DNA of 64,000 nt from Vibrio algarum (GCF_028204155.1 NZ_JAQLOI010000001.1:372001-436000), one strand, 5' to 3'; shown: positions 29,941 to 40,306, numbered from the stretch's first letter. Program-made: numbers and translations. The notes: generated from the letters alone by a model not told the origin.

Positions 29941-31484
29941 ATGGCTGAACATCCGTTAGAGACTCTTCCTAGGACTGGCGCAGAATATCTGCGCCACATC
30001 CTTAGAGCACCCGTATACGACGTGGCAACCGTGACTTTACTGCAAGATATGCCAAGGCTATCAGAACGTATTGGCAACCAAGTACAGATTAAACGAGAAG
30101 ACAGGCAACCAGTCCATTCGTTTAAACTACGTGGTGCTTACAATATGGTTTCAAGCCTATCGGAAGATCAAAAAAAGCGGGCGTTATTGCTGCTTCTGCT
30201 GGTAACCATGCTCAAGGTATTGCGCTTTCTGGTAAAAAACTGGGTGTGAAAGCTATTATTGTCATGCCTAAAACAACACCAGATATCAAAGTCGAAGCCG
30301 TTAAAGGTTTTGGTGGAGAAGTCGTGCTACATGGCAGCAATTTTGATGAAGCGAAAGCGGAAGCAGAAAGATTAGCCGAGCTCAATAACTATACCTTTGT
30401 CCCTCCTTTCGATCACCCATTAGTCATCGCTGGCCAAGGTACTATTGGTATGGAAATGCTGCAACAAAATGGGCATTTAGATTATATTTTTGTTCCTGTC
30501 GGTGGTGGTGGTCTTGCTGCTGGTGTCGCGGTTCTGGTTAAACAACTCATGCCTGAAATCAAAATCATTGCAGTTGAACCAGAAGAGTCCTCTTGCCTAA
30601 AAGCGGCCTTGGATGCTGGCAAACCCGTCATTCTTGATCAGATAAATATGTTTGCTGATGGTGTAGCGGTAAAACGTATTGGTGATGAGACATTTAGGCT
30701 TTGCAATGAGTATCTTGATGGTCATGTTGCTGTATCTAGCGATGAAATATGTGCGGCAGTAAAAGATATTTTTGAAGATACTCGGGCCATTGCGGAACCT
30801 TCAGGTGCGCTTGCTCTAGCTGGGTTGAAAAAATTTGCGGAGCAACATGAACTGACAGACAAACAACTTGGCACTGTTCTTTCTGGTGCGAATACTAATT
30901 TTCATGGCTTACGCTATGTTTCAGAGCGATGTGAACTTGGTGAAAAACGAGAAGGGTTACTGGCTGTTACTATTCCAGAAGAGCCTGGTGCATTCTTTAA
31001 ATTTTGCCAGATCATCGGAGGAAGAGCGGTCACCGAATTTAACTATAGATATAGCGATGCGAGCTTAGCGAATATCTTTGTTGGTGTACGTTTGCAAAAT
31101 GGTCAAGACGAATTAGAAAGTATTATTTTTGATCTGAAAGAAGGTGGTTACCCCGTTATCGATCTCTCTGATAACGAAATGGCAAAACTGCATATTCGAT
31201 ATATGATTGGGGGCAAACCTTCAAAAGTACTCAAAGAAAAGTTATTCAGCTTTGAGTTTCCAGAATATCCTGGTGCATTGCTTAAATTCTTAAGCACCCT
31301 TGGAACACACTGGAATATAAGCATGTTCAACTACCGAAACCAAGGTGCCGACTACGGTCGAGTATTATGTGGATTTGAACTAGAAGAGTCTGATATACCA
31401 AGGTTTACAGCCCATCTTCATGAACTCGACTATCCTTATATTGATGAGTCGGATAATCCCGCTTATAAGTTCTTTTTGTCTTAA
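29941..31484 (+). pseudogene. ilvA: Threonine deaminase, biosynthetic, frame broken at an A7 run
   Basis: PLP enzyme converting threonine to 2-ketobutyrate, the committed step to isoleucine, with feedback inhibition by isoleucine. The PLP lysine lies in HSFKLRGAYN. The frame breaks at 30170-30176; one added A gives AGVIAASAGNHAQGIALSGKKLG and joins the downstream frame, 514 residues in total, exactly the E. coli length. Downstream are the PLP phosphate loop GGGGLAAG and two C-terminal ACT-like domains (VTIPEEPGAFFKFC and FEFPEYPGALLKFL). It is the last gene of the ilv operon. Confidence 0.92.
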
Positions 31485-31505
31485 AAATAGCTTCGCTAAT
31501 CCAAA

Positions 31506-31538
31506 AAATAATGGGCTATTCAGCCCATTATTTCTTTT
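31506..31538 (+). terminator. Terminator after ilvA
   Basis: AAATAATGGGCT (31506-31517) pairs with AGCCCATTATTT (31522-31533) over a four-base loop, then CTTTTT. The A run on its left side could also let it act for the converging glmU transcript. Confidence 0.85.
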
Positions 31539-31613
31539 TATACCCATTAAACTCAATAACGGTTCAATGAAACGAACCTTAATGAGGTCGTATTTTTACA
31601 CGAAAACCCATTG

Positions 31614-32975
31614 TTATTTTTTCTTAACAGGACGCTGCCAACCTTCCACTCGGCGCTCTTTCGCTCGAGTAATAACGAGAGCTCCTTCAGGAACATCTTT
31701 TGTAACGGTTGTCCCAGCTCCAATAGTTGCACCACTACCAACGGTTACAGGGGCAACGAGCTGCGTATCAGAGCCCACAAACACATCATCACCGATAATA
31801 GTCTTAAACTTGTTCGCACCATCATAGTTACAAGTAATCGTTCCAGCACCTATATTTGAACGCTGACCAATAACTGTGTCACCAATATAAGTAAGGTGAT
31901 TTGCTTTAGAACCTTCTCCAATGACACCATTTTTAACTTCAACAAAATTTCCTACGTGAGCATCGTTTCTAAGGTCTGCTCCGGGACGTAGACGAGTAAA
32001 TGGGCCAACGGTACACATTTCCCCTACTGTTGCCCCTTCAATCACGCTATAAGGGCGTACAAGCGAGTTATCGTCTATTTCGCAATCTTTCAGAATACAT
32101 CCAGCACCTATAGTCACATTGTTACCTAAACTAACGCTGCCTTCGATTATAACGTTAGCATCTATTTCAACATCCAAACCACACTGAATTTTACCGCGCA
32201 AATCAAAACGAGATGGGTCACGAAGCATAACCCCTTGCTCTAAGAGTTTCTCAGCTTGTATAGCTTGATAAGCTCGCTCAATACGCGCCAATTGAACGCG
32301 ATTGTTCACCCCTTCAACTTCAATAGCACTAACAGGATGGACGGCTTCAATTGCTCTTCCTTCGTTGTGTGCAGCGGCGATAACATCTGTAAGGTAATAC
32401 TCTCCCTGAGCATTCTGATTATTGAGACCGGAAAGCCAACGTTTGAGATCTCCGCCAGTCGCAACCATCACCCCTGTATTAATTTCTGTGATCAGTTTTT
32501 GTTCTTCTGTCGCGTCTTTTTGTTCAACGATAGCAACTACAGGGCCATTTTTACGCACAATACGACCGTATCCAGTTGGATTATCCAAAACGACGGTAAG
32601 TAATGCGATTCCACCAATAGGTTGTGCGTCTATAAGGCTTTCTAACGTTTCTGATGAAATGAGAGGAACATCTCCATACAGCACTAACACTTTTTCATTA
32701 TCGTCAAACTTATCAGATGCTTGATCGACAGCGTGTCCAGTTCCTAATTGCTCAGCTTGGAGCACCCAATTCACAGGCTCTGTAGATAAAGCTTTTTGCA
32801 TAAGATCACCACCATGACCGTATACAAGGTGAATATTTTGGGCACCTAGATCATTACAAGTATCGATGACATGTTTGACCATTGGTTTTCCCGCTAAGGT
32901 GTGTAACACCTTAGGAATATTAGAATACATGCGAGTACCTTTACCCGCTGCTAGGATCACCGCGCTGAAGCTCAT
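31614..32975 (-). CDS. glmU: Bifunctional GlmU: glucosamine-1-P acetyltransferase / UDP-GlcNAc pyrophosphorylase
   Basis: Makes UDP-N-acetylglucosamine for peptidoglycan and LPS. It is 453 residues (E. coli 456). The N-terminal uridyltransferase domain has LAAGKGTRMYSNIPKVLH and YGDVPL near 103. A left-handed beta-helix acetyltransferase follows from about residue 250, with NFVEVKNGVIGEGSKANHL and IGAGTITCNYDGANK carrying the catalytic histidine and CoA-site residues. It lies downstream of the atp operon, as in Vibrio and E. coli, but is separated from it by a terminator. Confidence 0.97.
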   Translation of the reverse strand: MSFSAVILAAGKGTRMYSNIPKVLHTLAGKPMVKHVIDTCNDLGAQNIHLVYGHGGDLMQKALSTEPVNWVLQAEQLGTGHAVDQASDKFDDNEKVLVLYGDVPLISSETLESLIDAQPIGGIALLTVVLDNPTGYGRIVRKNGPVVAIVEQKDATEEQKLITEINTGVMVATGGDLKRWLSGLNNQNAQGEYYLTDVIAAAHNEGRAIEAVHPVSAIEVEGVNNRVQLARIERAYQAIQAEKLLEQGVMLRDPSRFDLRGKIQCGLDVEIDANVIIEGSVSLGNNVTIGAGCILKDCEIDDNSLVRPYSVIEGATVGEMCTVGPFTRLRPGADLRNDAHVGNFVEVKNGVIGEGSKANHLTYIGDTVIGQRSNIGAGTITCNYDGANKFKTIIGDDVFVGSDTQLVAPVTVGSGATIGAGTTVTKDVPEGALVITRAKERRVEGWQRPVKKK

Positions 32976-33058
32976 AAGAATAGCCTTGTTTTTATTTTTG
33001 AAGTTTCAATTCTAACCGTTTACTAGAACAGTGTTAAATATATTCGATGCTTTAAAAA

Positions 33059-33086
33059 GCAAAAAGGCGACCAATTGGCCGCCTTT
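33059..33086 (-). terminator. Terminator after atpC
   Basis: On the minus strand AAAGGCGGCC and GGTCGCCTTT pair (one wobble) over a four-base loop, followed by TTG and T-rich sequence. It ends the atp operon. It is almost the same sequence as the terminator after yidC. Confidence 0.82.
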
Positions 33087-33126
33087 GTAGCAATACACTA
33101 AGTTACTTATATCAAAGATAAGTCGA

Positions 33127-33549
33127 TTAGCGTCTGTTTTTTGTCAGCTCGATAACGCGAAGCTGAGCAATAGCTTTAGCCAGTTCACTAGCCGCTTGAG
33201 CGAAGTTCATATCGCCATGCTGATTTTGGATTTTCTCCTCAGCTTGGCGTTTAGCTTCTTCTGCCTTCGCTGCATCTAGTTCATCACCACGAATTGCCGT
33301 ATCAGCCAGTACAGTAGCTGTACCCGGCTGAACTTCAACTATACCACCAGAAACATAAATAATTTCTTCATGGCCGTGTTGCTTAACTATACGCACCATA
33401 CCAGGCTTAATAGCGGTCAGTAGCGGAGTATGACCATGGAAAATACCAAGTTCACCTTCGCTCCCGGTCACCTGAAACGTTTCTACTAGCCCAGAGAAAA
33501 TTTCCTTCTCGGCGCTAACCACGTCAAGGTGTAAGGTCATTGCTGCCAT
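33127..33549 (-). CDS. atpC: ATP synthase epsilon subunit
   Basis: Central-stalk subunit that couples rotor to F1 and inhibits ATP hydrolysis through its C-terminal helices. It is 140 residues. The beta-sandwich N-terminus MAAMTLHLDVVSAEKEIFSG and GSEGELGIFHGHTPLLTAIKPG are diagnostic. The C-terminal helical hairpin ends ELAKAIAQLRVIELTKNRR. It is the last gene of the atp operon. Confidence 0.97.
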   Translation of the reverse strand: MAAMTLHLDVVSAEKEIFSGLVETFQVTGSEGELGIFHGHTPLLTAIKPGMVRIVKQHGHEEIIYVSGGIVEVQPGTATVLADTAIRGDELDAAKAEEAKRQAEEKIQNQHGDMNFAQAASELAKAIAQLRVIELTKNRR

Positions 33550-33567
33550 ATAGCCTCCTATTTAGCC

Positions 33568-34971
33568 TTATAGCTTCTTAGCATTCTCAATAGCATCGTC
33601 TATTACACCGCAGTACATAAACGCTTGCTCAGGAATGTCATCGTACTCACCAGCAAGAAGACCTTTGAATCCACGTAAAGTCTCTTTAAGAGATACGTAG
33701 ATACCAGGGTCACCAGTAAATACTTCCGCTACGTGGTAAGGCTGAGTTAGGAAACGCTCTATCTTACGTGCACGTGATACCACAAGCTTATCTTCTTCAG
33801 ATAGCTCATCCATACCCAAAATAGCAATGATATCTTTCAGTTCTTTATAGCGCTGAAGTGTAGACTGAACTCCACGAGCTACGTCGTAGTGTTCTTGGCC
33901 TACTACCAAAGGATCGAGTTGTCGAGAAGACGAATCCAGTGGATCGATTGCAGGGTATAGGCCCATAGCTGCGATGTTACGGCTAAGTACTACCGTTGCA
34001 TCCAAGTGGGCAAATGTGGTTGCTGGAGATGGGTCAGTCAAGTCATCCGCTGGTACATATACCGCCTGTACAGACGTGATAGAACCGGCTTTAGTTGATG
34101 TGATACGTTCTTGTAGAACACCCATTTCTTCAGCTAGTGTTGGCTGATAACCTACCGCAGATGGCATACGACCTAATAAAGCCGAAACCTCTGTACCCGC
34201 GAGGGTATAACGGTAGATGTTATCAATGAACAGTAGAACGTCACGACCTTCGTCACGGAAACGCTCTGCCATCGTTAGACCAGTTAACGCTACGCGTAAA
34301 CGGTTTCCTGGTGGCTCGTTCATTTGTCCATAAACCATTGCTACTTTAGATTCTTCAGGTTTTTCAACGTTTACAACGCCTGCTTCCTGCATCTCAAAAT
34401 AGAAATCGTTACCTTCACGAGTACGTTCACCTACACCCGCAAATACTGACAGACCAGAGTGCTGTAGTGCGATGTTGTTGATAAGTTCCATCATGTTAAC
34501 GGTCTTACCTACACCTGCACCACCAAATAGACCAATTTTACCACCCTTCGCGAATGGACAAATCAAGTCAATTACTTTTACGCCAGTCTCTAGAAGTTCA
34601 GACACGTTGGACTGTTCTTCATAACTTGGTGCTTCACGGTGAATAGCATAGTGTTCTTCTGCACCAATTTCACCGCACTCATCAATCGCATCACCTAAAA
34701 CGTTCATGATACGGCCAAGAGTTTTTGTACCTACTGGTACAGTGATTGGAGCGCCAGTGTTCTCTACTACTAATCCACGACGTAAACCATCAGAGCTGCC
34801 CATAACGATTGCGCGAATAACGCCACCGCCTAGCTGTTGTTGAACTTCAAGAACAAGACGTTCTTTCGCTTCAATAACATTCAGAGCATCATATACACGA
34901 GGTACTTCACCCTGTGGGAACTCTACGTCGACTACCGCACCGATGATCTGTACGATCTTACCTGTAGCCAT
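33568..34971 (-). CDS. atpD: ATP synthase beta subunit
   Basis: Catalytic F1 subunit, 467 residues. It has the P-loop GGAGVGKTVNM near 150, the catalytic glutamate in GERTREGNDFY, Walker B LLFIDNIYRYT and the DELSEED lever (DELSEEDKLVV near 385). The C-terminus DDIPEQAFMYCG is typical. At two sites it carries less common residues than E. coli (DLICPF, IDNIYRYT), both known from Vibrio. Confidence 0.98.
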   Translation of the reverse strand: MATGKIVQIIGAVVDVEFPQGEVPRVYDALNVIEAKERLVLEVQQQLGGGVIRAIVMGSSDGLRRGLVVENTGAPITVPVGTKTLGRIMNVLGDAIDECGEIGAEEHYAIHREAPSYEEQSNVSELLETGVKVIDLICPFAKGGKIGLFGGAGVGKTVNMMELINNIALQHSGLSVFAGVGERTREGNDFYFEMQEAGVVNVEKPEESKVAMVYGQMNEPPGNRLRVALTGLTMAERFRDEGRDVLLFIDNIYRYTLAGTEVSALLGRMPSAVGYQPTLAEEMGVLQERITSTKAGSITSVQAVYVPADDLTDPSPATTFAHLDATVVLSRNIAAMGLYPAIDPLDSSSRQLDPLVVGQEHYDVARGVQSTLQRYKELKDIIAILGMDELSEEDKLVVSRARKIERFLTQPYHVAEVFTGDPGIYVSLKETLRGFKGLLAGEYDDIPEQAFMYCGVIDDAIENAKKL

Positions 34972-35005
34972 CGTTAATCCTCTAACTAATTAGTTTTACC
35001 TAAGC

Positions 35006-35872
35006 TTAAACCGCTGCTGCACCCGATACAATTTCAGACAGTTCTTGTGTAATAGCCGATTGACGGGCTTTGTTATACACAAGTTCTAGATCTTCAATCA
35101 GGTCACTCGCATTATCTGTAGCTGCTTTCATCGCAATCATTCGAGCCGCTTGCTCACAAGCAAGGTTCTCAACCACACCTTGATACACTTGAGATTCGAC
35201 ATAGCGAAGCAATAGTGCATCTAGTAACGGTTTTGGCTCAGGCTCATAGATATAATCCCATGAGTGAGTGCGTTTCATATCTTCGCTATCCGATTTAGGC
35301 AAAGGTAACAATTGATCGATCGTTGGTTCCTGAACCATAGTATTTACAAACTTGTTAAATACTACGTATAAGCGATCCAACTCGCCTTCATCATACTTCT
35401 TCAACATAACGCCAACCGAACCGATCAAATCTTCTAGGCTTGGGTTATCACCAAGTCCAGATACTTGAGCGGCTACTTTAGCGCCACTGTTGTTAAAAAA
35501 TGCCGTTGCTTTTGAACCGATAATGGCTAAGTCAATATCAGCATTTTTCTCTTTCCACTCTTGCATGTCTACCATGGCTTTTTTAAACAAGTTAATGTTC
35601 AAGCCACCACACAAACCGCGGTCAGTTGAAATAATGATGTAACCAACACGTTTGGCTTCACGTTCTTCTAGATATGGATGTTTATACTCTAGATTACCGT
35701 TAGCCAAATGACCGATCACTTTACGCATTGTTTCAGCATATGGACGAGAAGCTCCCATTGCGTCTTGAGAACGACGCATTTTTGAAGCTGCTACCATTTC
35801 CATCGCTTTCGTGATCTTTTGAGTGCTTTTAACACTCCCGATCTTAGTACGAATTTCTTTTGCGCCGGCCAT
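35006..35872 (-). CDS. atpG: ATP synthase gamma subunit
   Basis: Rotating shaft subunit, 288 residues. The N-terminal helix EIRTKIGSVKSTQKITKAMEMVAASKMR and the C-terminal helix ATDNASDLIEDLELVYNKARQ (both quoted in part) form the coiled-coil shaft. The DRGLCGGLN block near 83 is conserved. It lies between atpA and atpD, as usual. Confidence 0.97.
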   Translation of the reverse strand: MAGAKEIRTKIGSVKSTQKITKAMEMVAASKMRRSQDAMGASRPYAETMRKVIGHLANGNLEYKHPYLEEREAKRVGYIIISTDRGLCGGLNINLFKKAMVDMQEWKEKNADIDLAIIGSKATAFFNNSGAKVAAQVSGLGDNPSLEDLIGSVGVMLKKYDEGELDRLYVVFNKFVNTMVQEPTIDQLLPLPKSDSEDMKRTHSWDYIYEPEPKPLLDALLLRYVESQVYQGVVENLACEQAARMIAMKAATDNASDLIEDLELVYNKARQSAITQELSEIVSGAAAV

Positions 35873-35935
35873 CGTATTACTCTCTCTTTAGATAATTTTA
35901 GTATTGGTGACCAAAGGCCACCTACCTATTATCAA

Positions 35936-37477
35936 TTACCAGGTCTGGGTTGCTATGAAATCATCAACAAGCTTTTTAAGCTGTGCTTCGATATCATCGT
36001 TGTATGCACCCGTCGCATCGATCTCTTTTACAAAATCGGTAAACTGGCTACGAGCAAACGAAAGTAGCGCATCTTCAAAATCAGCAAGCTTGTTTAGCTC
36101 GATGTCTTCTAGATATCCACGCTCTGCAGCAAAGATAACAAGAGCCTGATCAAACACAGACATAGGAGCATATTGTTTCTGCTTCATCAGTTCTGTTACT
36201 TTTTGACCATGGTCTAATTGTCGTTTTGTCGCTTCATCAAGATCAGATGAGAACTGAGCAAACGCGGCTAGTTCACGATACTGAGCTAGTGCGGTACGGA
36301 TACCACCAGATAGCTTCTTGATAATTTTCGTTTGAGCAGAACCACCTACACGAGATACTGAGATACCTGGATCAACAGCAGGACGAACACCTGCACTGAA
36401 CAGTTCAGTTTGTAGGAAAATCTGACCATCTGTAATCGAGATTACGTTAGTTGGTACGAATGCTGATACGTCACCTGCTTGAGTTTCAATGATAGGAAGC
36501 GCAGTTAAAGAACCTGTCTTGCCTTTCACTTCACCGTTAGTGAAACGTTCTACATACTCTTCGCTTACACGAGCAGCACGCTCAAGTAGACGGGAGTGGA
36601 GGTAGAATACGTCACCTGGGTAAGCCTCACGGCCTGGTGGACGTTTAAGTAGTAGAGAGATCTGACGATAAGCTACCGCTTGCTTAGATAAATCATCATA
36701 AACAATTAGTGCATCTTCACCGCGGTCACGGAAGTACTCACCCATCGCACAACCTGCATACGGCGCTAGATATTGAAGCGCTGCAGATTCAGAAGCTGAT
36801 GCAACAACAACAATGGTATTAGCCAATGCGCCATGCTCTTCTAATTTGCGTACTACGTTAGCAATAGTCGAAGCTTTCTGACCAATCGCTACATAGATAG
36901 AGTAAATACCAGAATCTCTTTGGTTAATGATGGCATCAATAGCCATCGCTGTTTTACCAGTCTGACGGTCACCGATGATAAGTTCACGCTGACCACGACC
37001 GATAGGGATCATGGAATCGACGGACTTATAACCAGTCTGTACAGGCTGGTCAACCGATTTACGGTCGATTACACCTGGCGCAATTACTTCAATAGGAGAA
37101 GATAATTTCGCGTCAATTGGACCTTTACCATCAATAGGCTCACCTAGCGTGTTTACCACACGACCAAGCATTTCAGGGCCAACAGGTACTTCAAGAATAC
37201 GACCAGTACCAGTAACTTTCATGCCTTCCTGTAGGTCAGCATATGGTCCCATAACAACCGCACCAACCGAGTCACGCTCAAGGTTAAGTGCTAGTGCATA
37301 TCGACCACTCGGTAGTTCAATCATTTCACCTTGCATCACGTCTGCTAGACCGTGAATGCGAATAATACCATCGCTTACCGATACGATAGTACCTTCATTA
37401 CGAGCTTCACTAACAACTTCGAAAGATTCGATACGTTGTTTGATTAGATCGCTTATTTCTGTGGAATTAAGTTGCAT
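35936..37477 (-). CDS. atpA: ATP synthase alpha subunit
   Basis: Non-catalytic nucleotide-binding F1 subunit, 513 residues, the E. coli length. The start is MQLNSTEISDLIKQRI; the open frame has ten more codons upstream that are not part of the family. The P-loop is GDRQTGKTAMA near 170 and the conserved VGGSAQTK near 373 supplies the arginine-finger region. Confidence 0.98.
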   Translation of the reverse strand: MQLNSTEISDLIKQRIESFEVVSEARNEGTIVSVSDGIIRIHGLADVMQGEMIELPSGRYALALNLERDSVGAVVMGPYADLQEGMKVTGTGRILEVPVGPEMLGRVVNTLGEPIDGKGPIDAKLSSPIEVIAPGVIDRKSVDQPVQTGYKSVDSMIPIGRGQRELIIGDRQTGKTAMAIDAIINQRDSGIYSIYVAIGQKASTIANVVRKLEEHGALANTIVVVASASESAALQYLAPYAGCAMGEYFRDRGEDALIVYDDLSKQAVAYRQISLLLKRPPGREAYPGDVFYLHSRLLERAARVSEEYVERFTNGEVKGKTGSLTALPIIETQAGDVSAFVPTNVISITDGQIFLQTELFSAGVRPAVDPGISVSRVGGSAQTKIIKKLSGGIRTALAQYRELAAFAQFSSDLDEATKRQLDHGQKVTELMKQKQYAPMSVFDQALVIFAAERGYLEDIELNKLADFEDALLSFARSQFTDFVKEIDATGAYNDDIEAQLKKLVDDFIATQTW

Positions 37478-37490
37478 GCTCCAATCCCCA

Positions 37491-38024
37491 TCAAGACTGC
37501 AATGCATCGCTCAGACGGCCTAATTGACCGCGAGTTGAGTTATCGATGACTAAGTCTCCGGCTCGAATTACAACCCCACCAAGTAGGGTCTCATCTACAC
37601 TACAATTCAGGTTAACTTTGCGTTCAAAACGCAGTTCAAGTTTGCTGCTGATATCTGTAATTTGTTTATCAGAAAGTTCTGTTGCTGATATTACGTCAAC
37701 ATCTATCTCTTTCTCATACTCTTTTTTAAGAGCTAAAAACTCATCTCGGACTTCAGGAAAAGCCATTAATCGGCCATTTTCAGCCATAACCTTAATAAGA
37801 TTTTGGCCAAATTCATCAAACTGTTCGCCACAAACGGCAATAAAGATTTCTGAGAGTTTATCTGCAGTTACAGAACCACTAAGTAGCTCCACAATATCCT
37901 TATTATTTGTAACTTCGGCTGCAAAAGTAAGCATTTGACCCCACTGGTCTAGTGCTCCTTTTTCTGCCGCAAAGTCAAACGCTGCTTTAGCGTAAGGGCG
38001 TGCTATTGTTGTCAATTCAGACAT
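37491..38024 (-). CDS. atpH: ATP synthase delta subunit
   Basis: Peripheral-stalk subunit linking F1 to the b dimer, 177 residues, as in E. coli. The start MSELTTIARPYAKAAFDFA matches the family; two extra upstream codons in the frame are ignored. The C-terminal LLGGVVIRAGDLVIDNSTRGQL is the conserved signature. Confidence 0.96.
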   Translation of the reverse strand: MSELTTIARPYAKAAFDFAAEKGALDQWGQMLTFAAEVTNNKDIVELLSGSVTADKLSEIFIAVCGEQFDEFGQNLIKVMAENGRLMAFPEVRDEFLALKKEYEKEIDVDVISATELSDKQITDISSKLELRFERKVNLNCSVDETLLGGVVIRAGDLVIDNSTRGQLGRLSDALQS

Positions 38025-38038
38025 GTGCACCCCTCGCT

Positions 38039-38509
38039 TTAAAGTTTCGCAGTAATGTTATCAAGAATATCTTTGTGCGCATCTTTATCTATAGAGCGCT
38101 CTAGGATCTTCTCTGCACCAGCTAAAGCCAGAGTAGCAACTTGTTTGCGCAGATCATCTTTCGCACGATTACGTTCTGCTTCAAGTTCTGCTTCCGCTTG
38201 CGTAAGGATTTTCTGGCGTTCTGCCTGAGCTTCCTCGCGTGCTTCATCAATAATTTGAGCTTTACGTTTATTCGCTGAATCAATGACCTCAGTTGCTGTG
38301 CGCTTCGCTTCTTTAAGTTGCTCAGAAGCGTTGGCTTGAGCTAGATTCAAGTCTTTTGCTGCTCTTTCCGCAGCAGACAGACCGTCAGCAATATTTTTCT
38401 GACGCTCTTCAATAGCTTCGATAATTGGTGGCCATACGTACTTCATACAGAACCACACAAACAGTGCAAATGCTATTGCTTGACCTAGCAGAGTTGCGTT
38501 CATATTCAC
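38039..38509 (-). CDS. atpF: ATP synthase b subunit
   Basis: Membrane-anchored peripheral stalk, 156 residues, the E. coli length. One N-terminal membrane helix (LLGQAIAFALFVWFCMKYVW) is followed by a long charged coiled coil rich in Ala, Glu, Lys and Arg. It ends near the delta-binding C-terminus EKILERSID. It is 14 bases upstream of atpH. Confidence 0.96.
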   Translation of the reverse strand: MNMNATLLGQAIAFALFVWFCMKYVWPPIIEAIEERQKNIADGLSAAERAAKDLNLAQANASEQLKEAKRTATEVIDSANKRKAQIIDEAREEAQAERQKILTQAEAELEAERNRAKDDLRKQVATLALAGAEKILERSIDKDAHKDILDNITAKL

Positions 38510-38584
38510 AACAGCTACCCCTCTATTTTGTTCACCAACGAAAAAATGCTAATCAACCACAAAGTGTTTACTTTGCTCTGTTGA

Positions 38585-38839
38585 TTAACCTAGTTGACCA
38601 ACAAATGGGTTAGCGAATGTGAATAGTAGTGCTATTACGATACCAATCATTGGAACCGCATCAAGTAGACCCGCGATGATAAACATCTTAACTTGTAGCA
38701 TAGGAGCCATCTCTGGTTGGCGCGCAGCACCTTCAAGGAATTTACCACCTAGAATTGCGAAACCAATCGCTGTACCAAGAGAAGCAAGACCGACGATCAG
38801 ACCTACGGCGATTGCTGAAAAGCTCAGTAAAGTTTCCAT
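38585..38839 (-). CDS. atpE: ATP synthase c subunit
   Basis: Rotor-ring subunit of 84 residues with two membrane helices joined by the polar loop ARQPE. The ion-binding carboxylate is the aspartate in AGLLDAVPMIGIV; the Gln/Glu/Thr set of Na+-type rings is absent, so proton coupling is inferred. The start METLLSFSAIAVG aligns with Vibrio AtpE, four codons inside the open frame. Confidence 0.96.
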   Translation of the reverse strand: METLLSFSAIAVGLIVGLASLGTAIGFAILGGKFLEGAARQPEMAPMLQVKMFIIAGLLDAVPMIGIVIALLFTFANPFVGQLG

Positions 38840-38899
38840 TACTATCTCCAATTTATAGTTGTTGGCTTATATGTGCCTAAAAAGCTTTGTAAAATTAAT

Positions 38900-39730
38900 T
38901 TAGTGATCCGAGTCTTCATGTGCCATCGATAAATAAACGATAGTCAACATCATGAATACAAATGCTTGAATCAAAATAATCAAAATATGGAAAATTGCCC
39001 ATGGAAGAGCACCTAACCATTGTAACCACCACGGAAGCATAGCCGCGATAAGAATGAATACAACCTCACCAGCAAACATGTTACCGAACAAACGCATACC
39101 AAGAGAAAGAGGTTTTGCAAGTAGCGAAACAACTTCTAATAGTAAGTTAAACGGTATCATCACTGGATGATTGAATGGATGTAAAGCCAATTCTTTCGCA
39201 AAGCCACCTAGACCTTTAACCTTAATGCTGTAATAAATCATCAAGAAGAAAACACCTAGTGCCATAGCCATAGTGATATTAACATCAGCAGAAGGAACCA
39301 CTTTCAAGTAAGGGATACCTAGCCAATGCTCTGCTGGATACGGTAAGAAATCAATTGGAATTAAATCCATGATATTCATTAGTAATACCCAACAAAAGAT
39401 AGTCAGTGCTAAGGGAGCTATCAATGGATTGCGTCCATGGAATGTTTCTTTGACGTTATCCGCGACAAATTCCACAACCATTTCCACTGCACATTGTAAC
39501 TTACCCGGTACACCTACTGTTGCTTTCTTTGCTACTGAACGAAATATTCCGAGGAATATTAACCCAGTAAACACAGAAAAAAACAGGCTATCGATATTAA
39601 CGTTCCAGAAACTGGTCTCCGTTATTTGCCAACCTAAATCGAAATGCTCAGAAATCTTAGCAAGTGACAGGTTAGTCAAATGGTGATCAATATATCCGGA
39701 CGCTGTTAGCGCTTCACCTGGCGCAGCCAT
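38900..39730 (-). CDS. atpB: ATP synthase a subunit
   Basis: Membrane stator with the proton half-channels, 276 residues (E. coli 271). The essential arginine is in LSLGMRLFGNMFAGE near 213. Five to six hydrophobic segments are visible, and the C-terminal QAFVFMMLTIVYLSMAHE helix is conserved. It lies three bases downstream of atpI. Confidence 0.97.
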   Translation of the reverse strand: MAAPGEALTASGYIDHHLTNLSLAKISEHFDLGWQITETSFWNVNIDSLFFSVFTGLIFLGIFRSVAKKATVGVPGKLQCAVEMVVEFVADNVKETFHGRNPLIAPLALTIFCWVLLMNIMDLIPIDFLPYPAEHWLGIPYLKVVPSADVNITMAMALGVFFLMIYYSIKVKGLGGFAKELALHPFNHPVMIPFNLLLEVVSLLAKPLSLGMRLFGNMFAGEVVFILIAAMLPWWLQWLGALPWAIFHILIILIQAFVFMMLTIVYLSMAHEDSDH

Positions 39731-39733
39731 AAC

Positions 39734-40126
39734 TCATCCTATTTTTTTGTTAATGAATAGCGCTGGCAAGAATATATTTATTCCTAGTGCCAACAAATAG
39801 GTTAGTTTCAGGGGAACAAGTTCCACCTGCATATACATGTAAGCTGCAGAGAAGAGAATAACCGTAATGAGAATTTTTAATGCTTCACCAGTATAGAAAG
39901 AAGCCGTCACAGCTTTCGCAGCACGCGCCCCACTAAACATAAAAGCAAAAAAAGCGAAAACAGCATTAGCAAGCACAAATATGCCGCCACCTATTAACGC
40001 AGACAATCCCCATTCAACATTTACGACCAAAGCCATCCCTGCTGCCACAAATGTAACCACGCTAGATTGAATCAATAACAGACGCTTTGCAAGCGTCCGT
40101 CCTGGTTGAACTAGCCTAGCTACCAT
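39734..40126 (-). CDS. atpI: ATP synthase assembly protein I
   Basis: Small membrane protein at the head of the atp operon that helps assemble the c-ring and other Fo parts. It is 130 residues with four hydrophobic segments. The start MVARLVQPGRTLAKRLLLIQ is favoured over a longer frame (40153) because a TAAGG box sits about nine bases before it and homologues begin here. Confidence 0.88.
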   Translation of the reverse strand: MVARLVQPGRTLAKRLLLIQSSVVTFVAAGMALVVNVEWGLSALIGGGIFVLANAVFAFFAFMFSGARAAKAVTASFYTGEALKILITVILFSAAYMYMQVELVPLKLTYLLALGINIFLPALFINKKIG

Positions 40127-40190
40127 GTATTCATACCTTAATTCTAATTCCAAATAAACTCTTATTAGTGAGCTTGGAAAAGCCGCGAAA

Positions 40191-40218
40191 ATTATACGTT
40201 TGACACGTATATTTGCAA
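40191..40218 (-). promoter_or_regulatory. atp operon promoter
   Basis: Minus-strand -35 TTGCAA (40213-40218), a 16-base spacer and a perfect -10 TATAAT (40191-40196), about 65 bases upstream of atpI. It should drive all nine atp genes to the terminator at 33059. Confidence 0.8.
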
Positions 40219-40306
40219 TAAAAACGCTGCATTAAATAACAAATTTGTTTACAAACCTACAACTTTCGCAATAAAACTTGTAACAAATAACAAAATCATT
40301 CAATAG

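Noticed and set aside
10515..31484. Reading the split dprA, rsmB, srkA, comM and ilvA as programmed frameshifting or gene fission
   Set aside because: No slippery-heptamer plus pseudoknot arrangement was noticed, the breaks fall at different places in unrelated genes, and each is solved by one extra base in a mononucleotide run.
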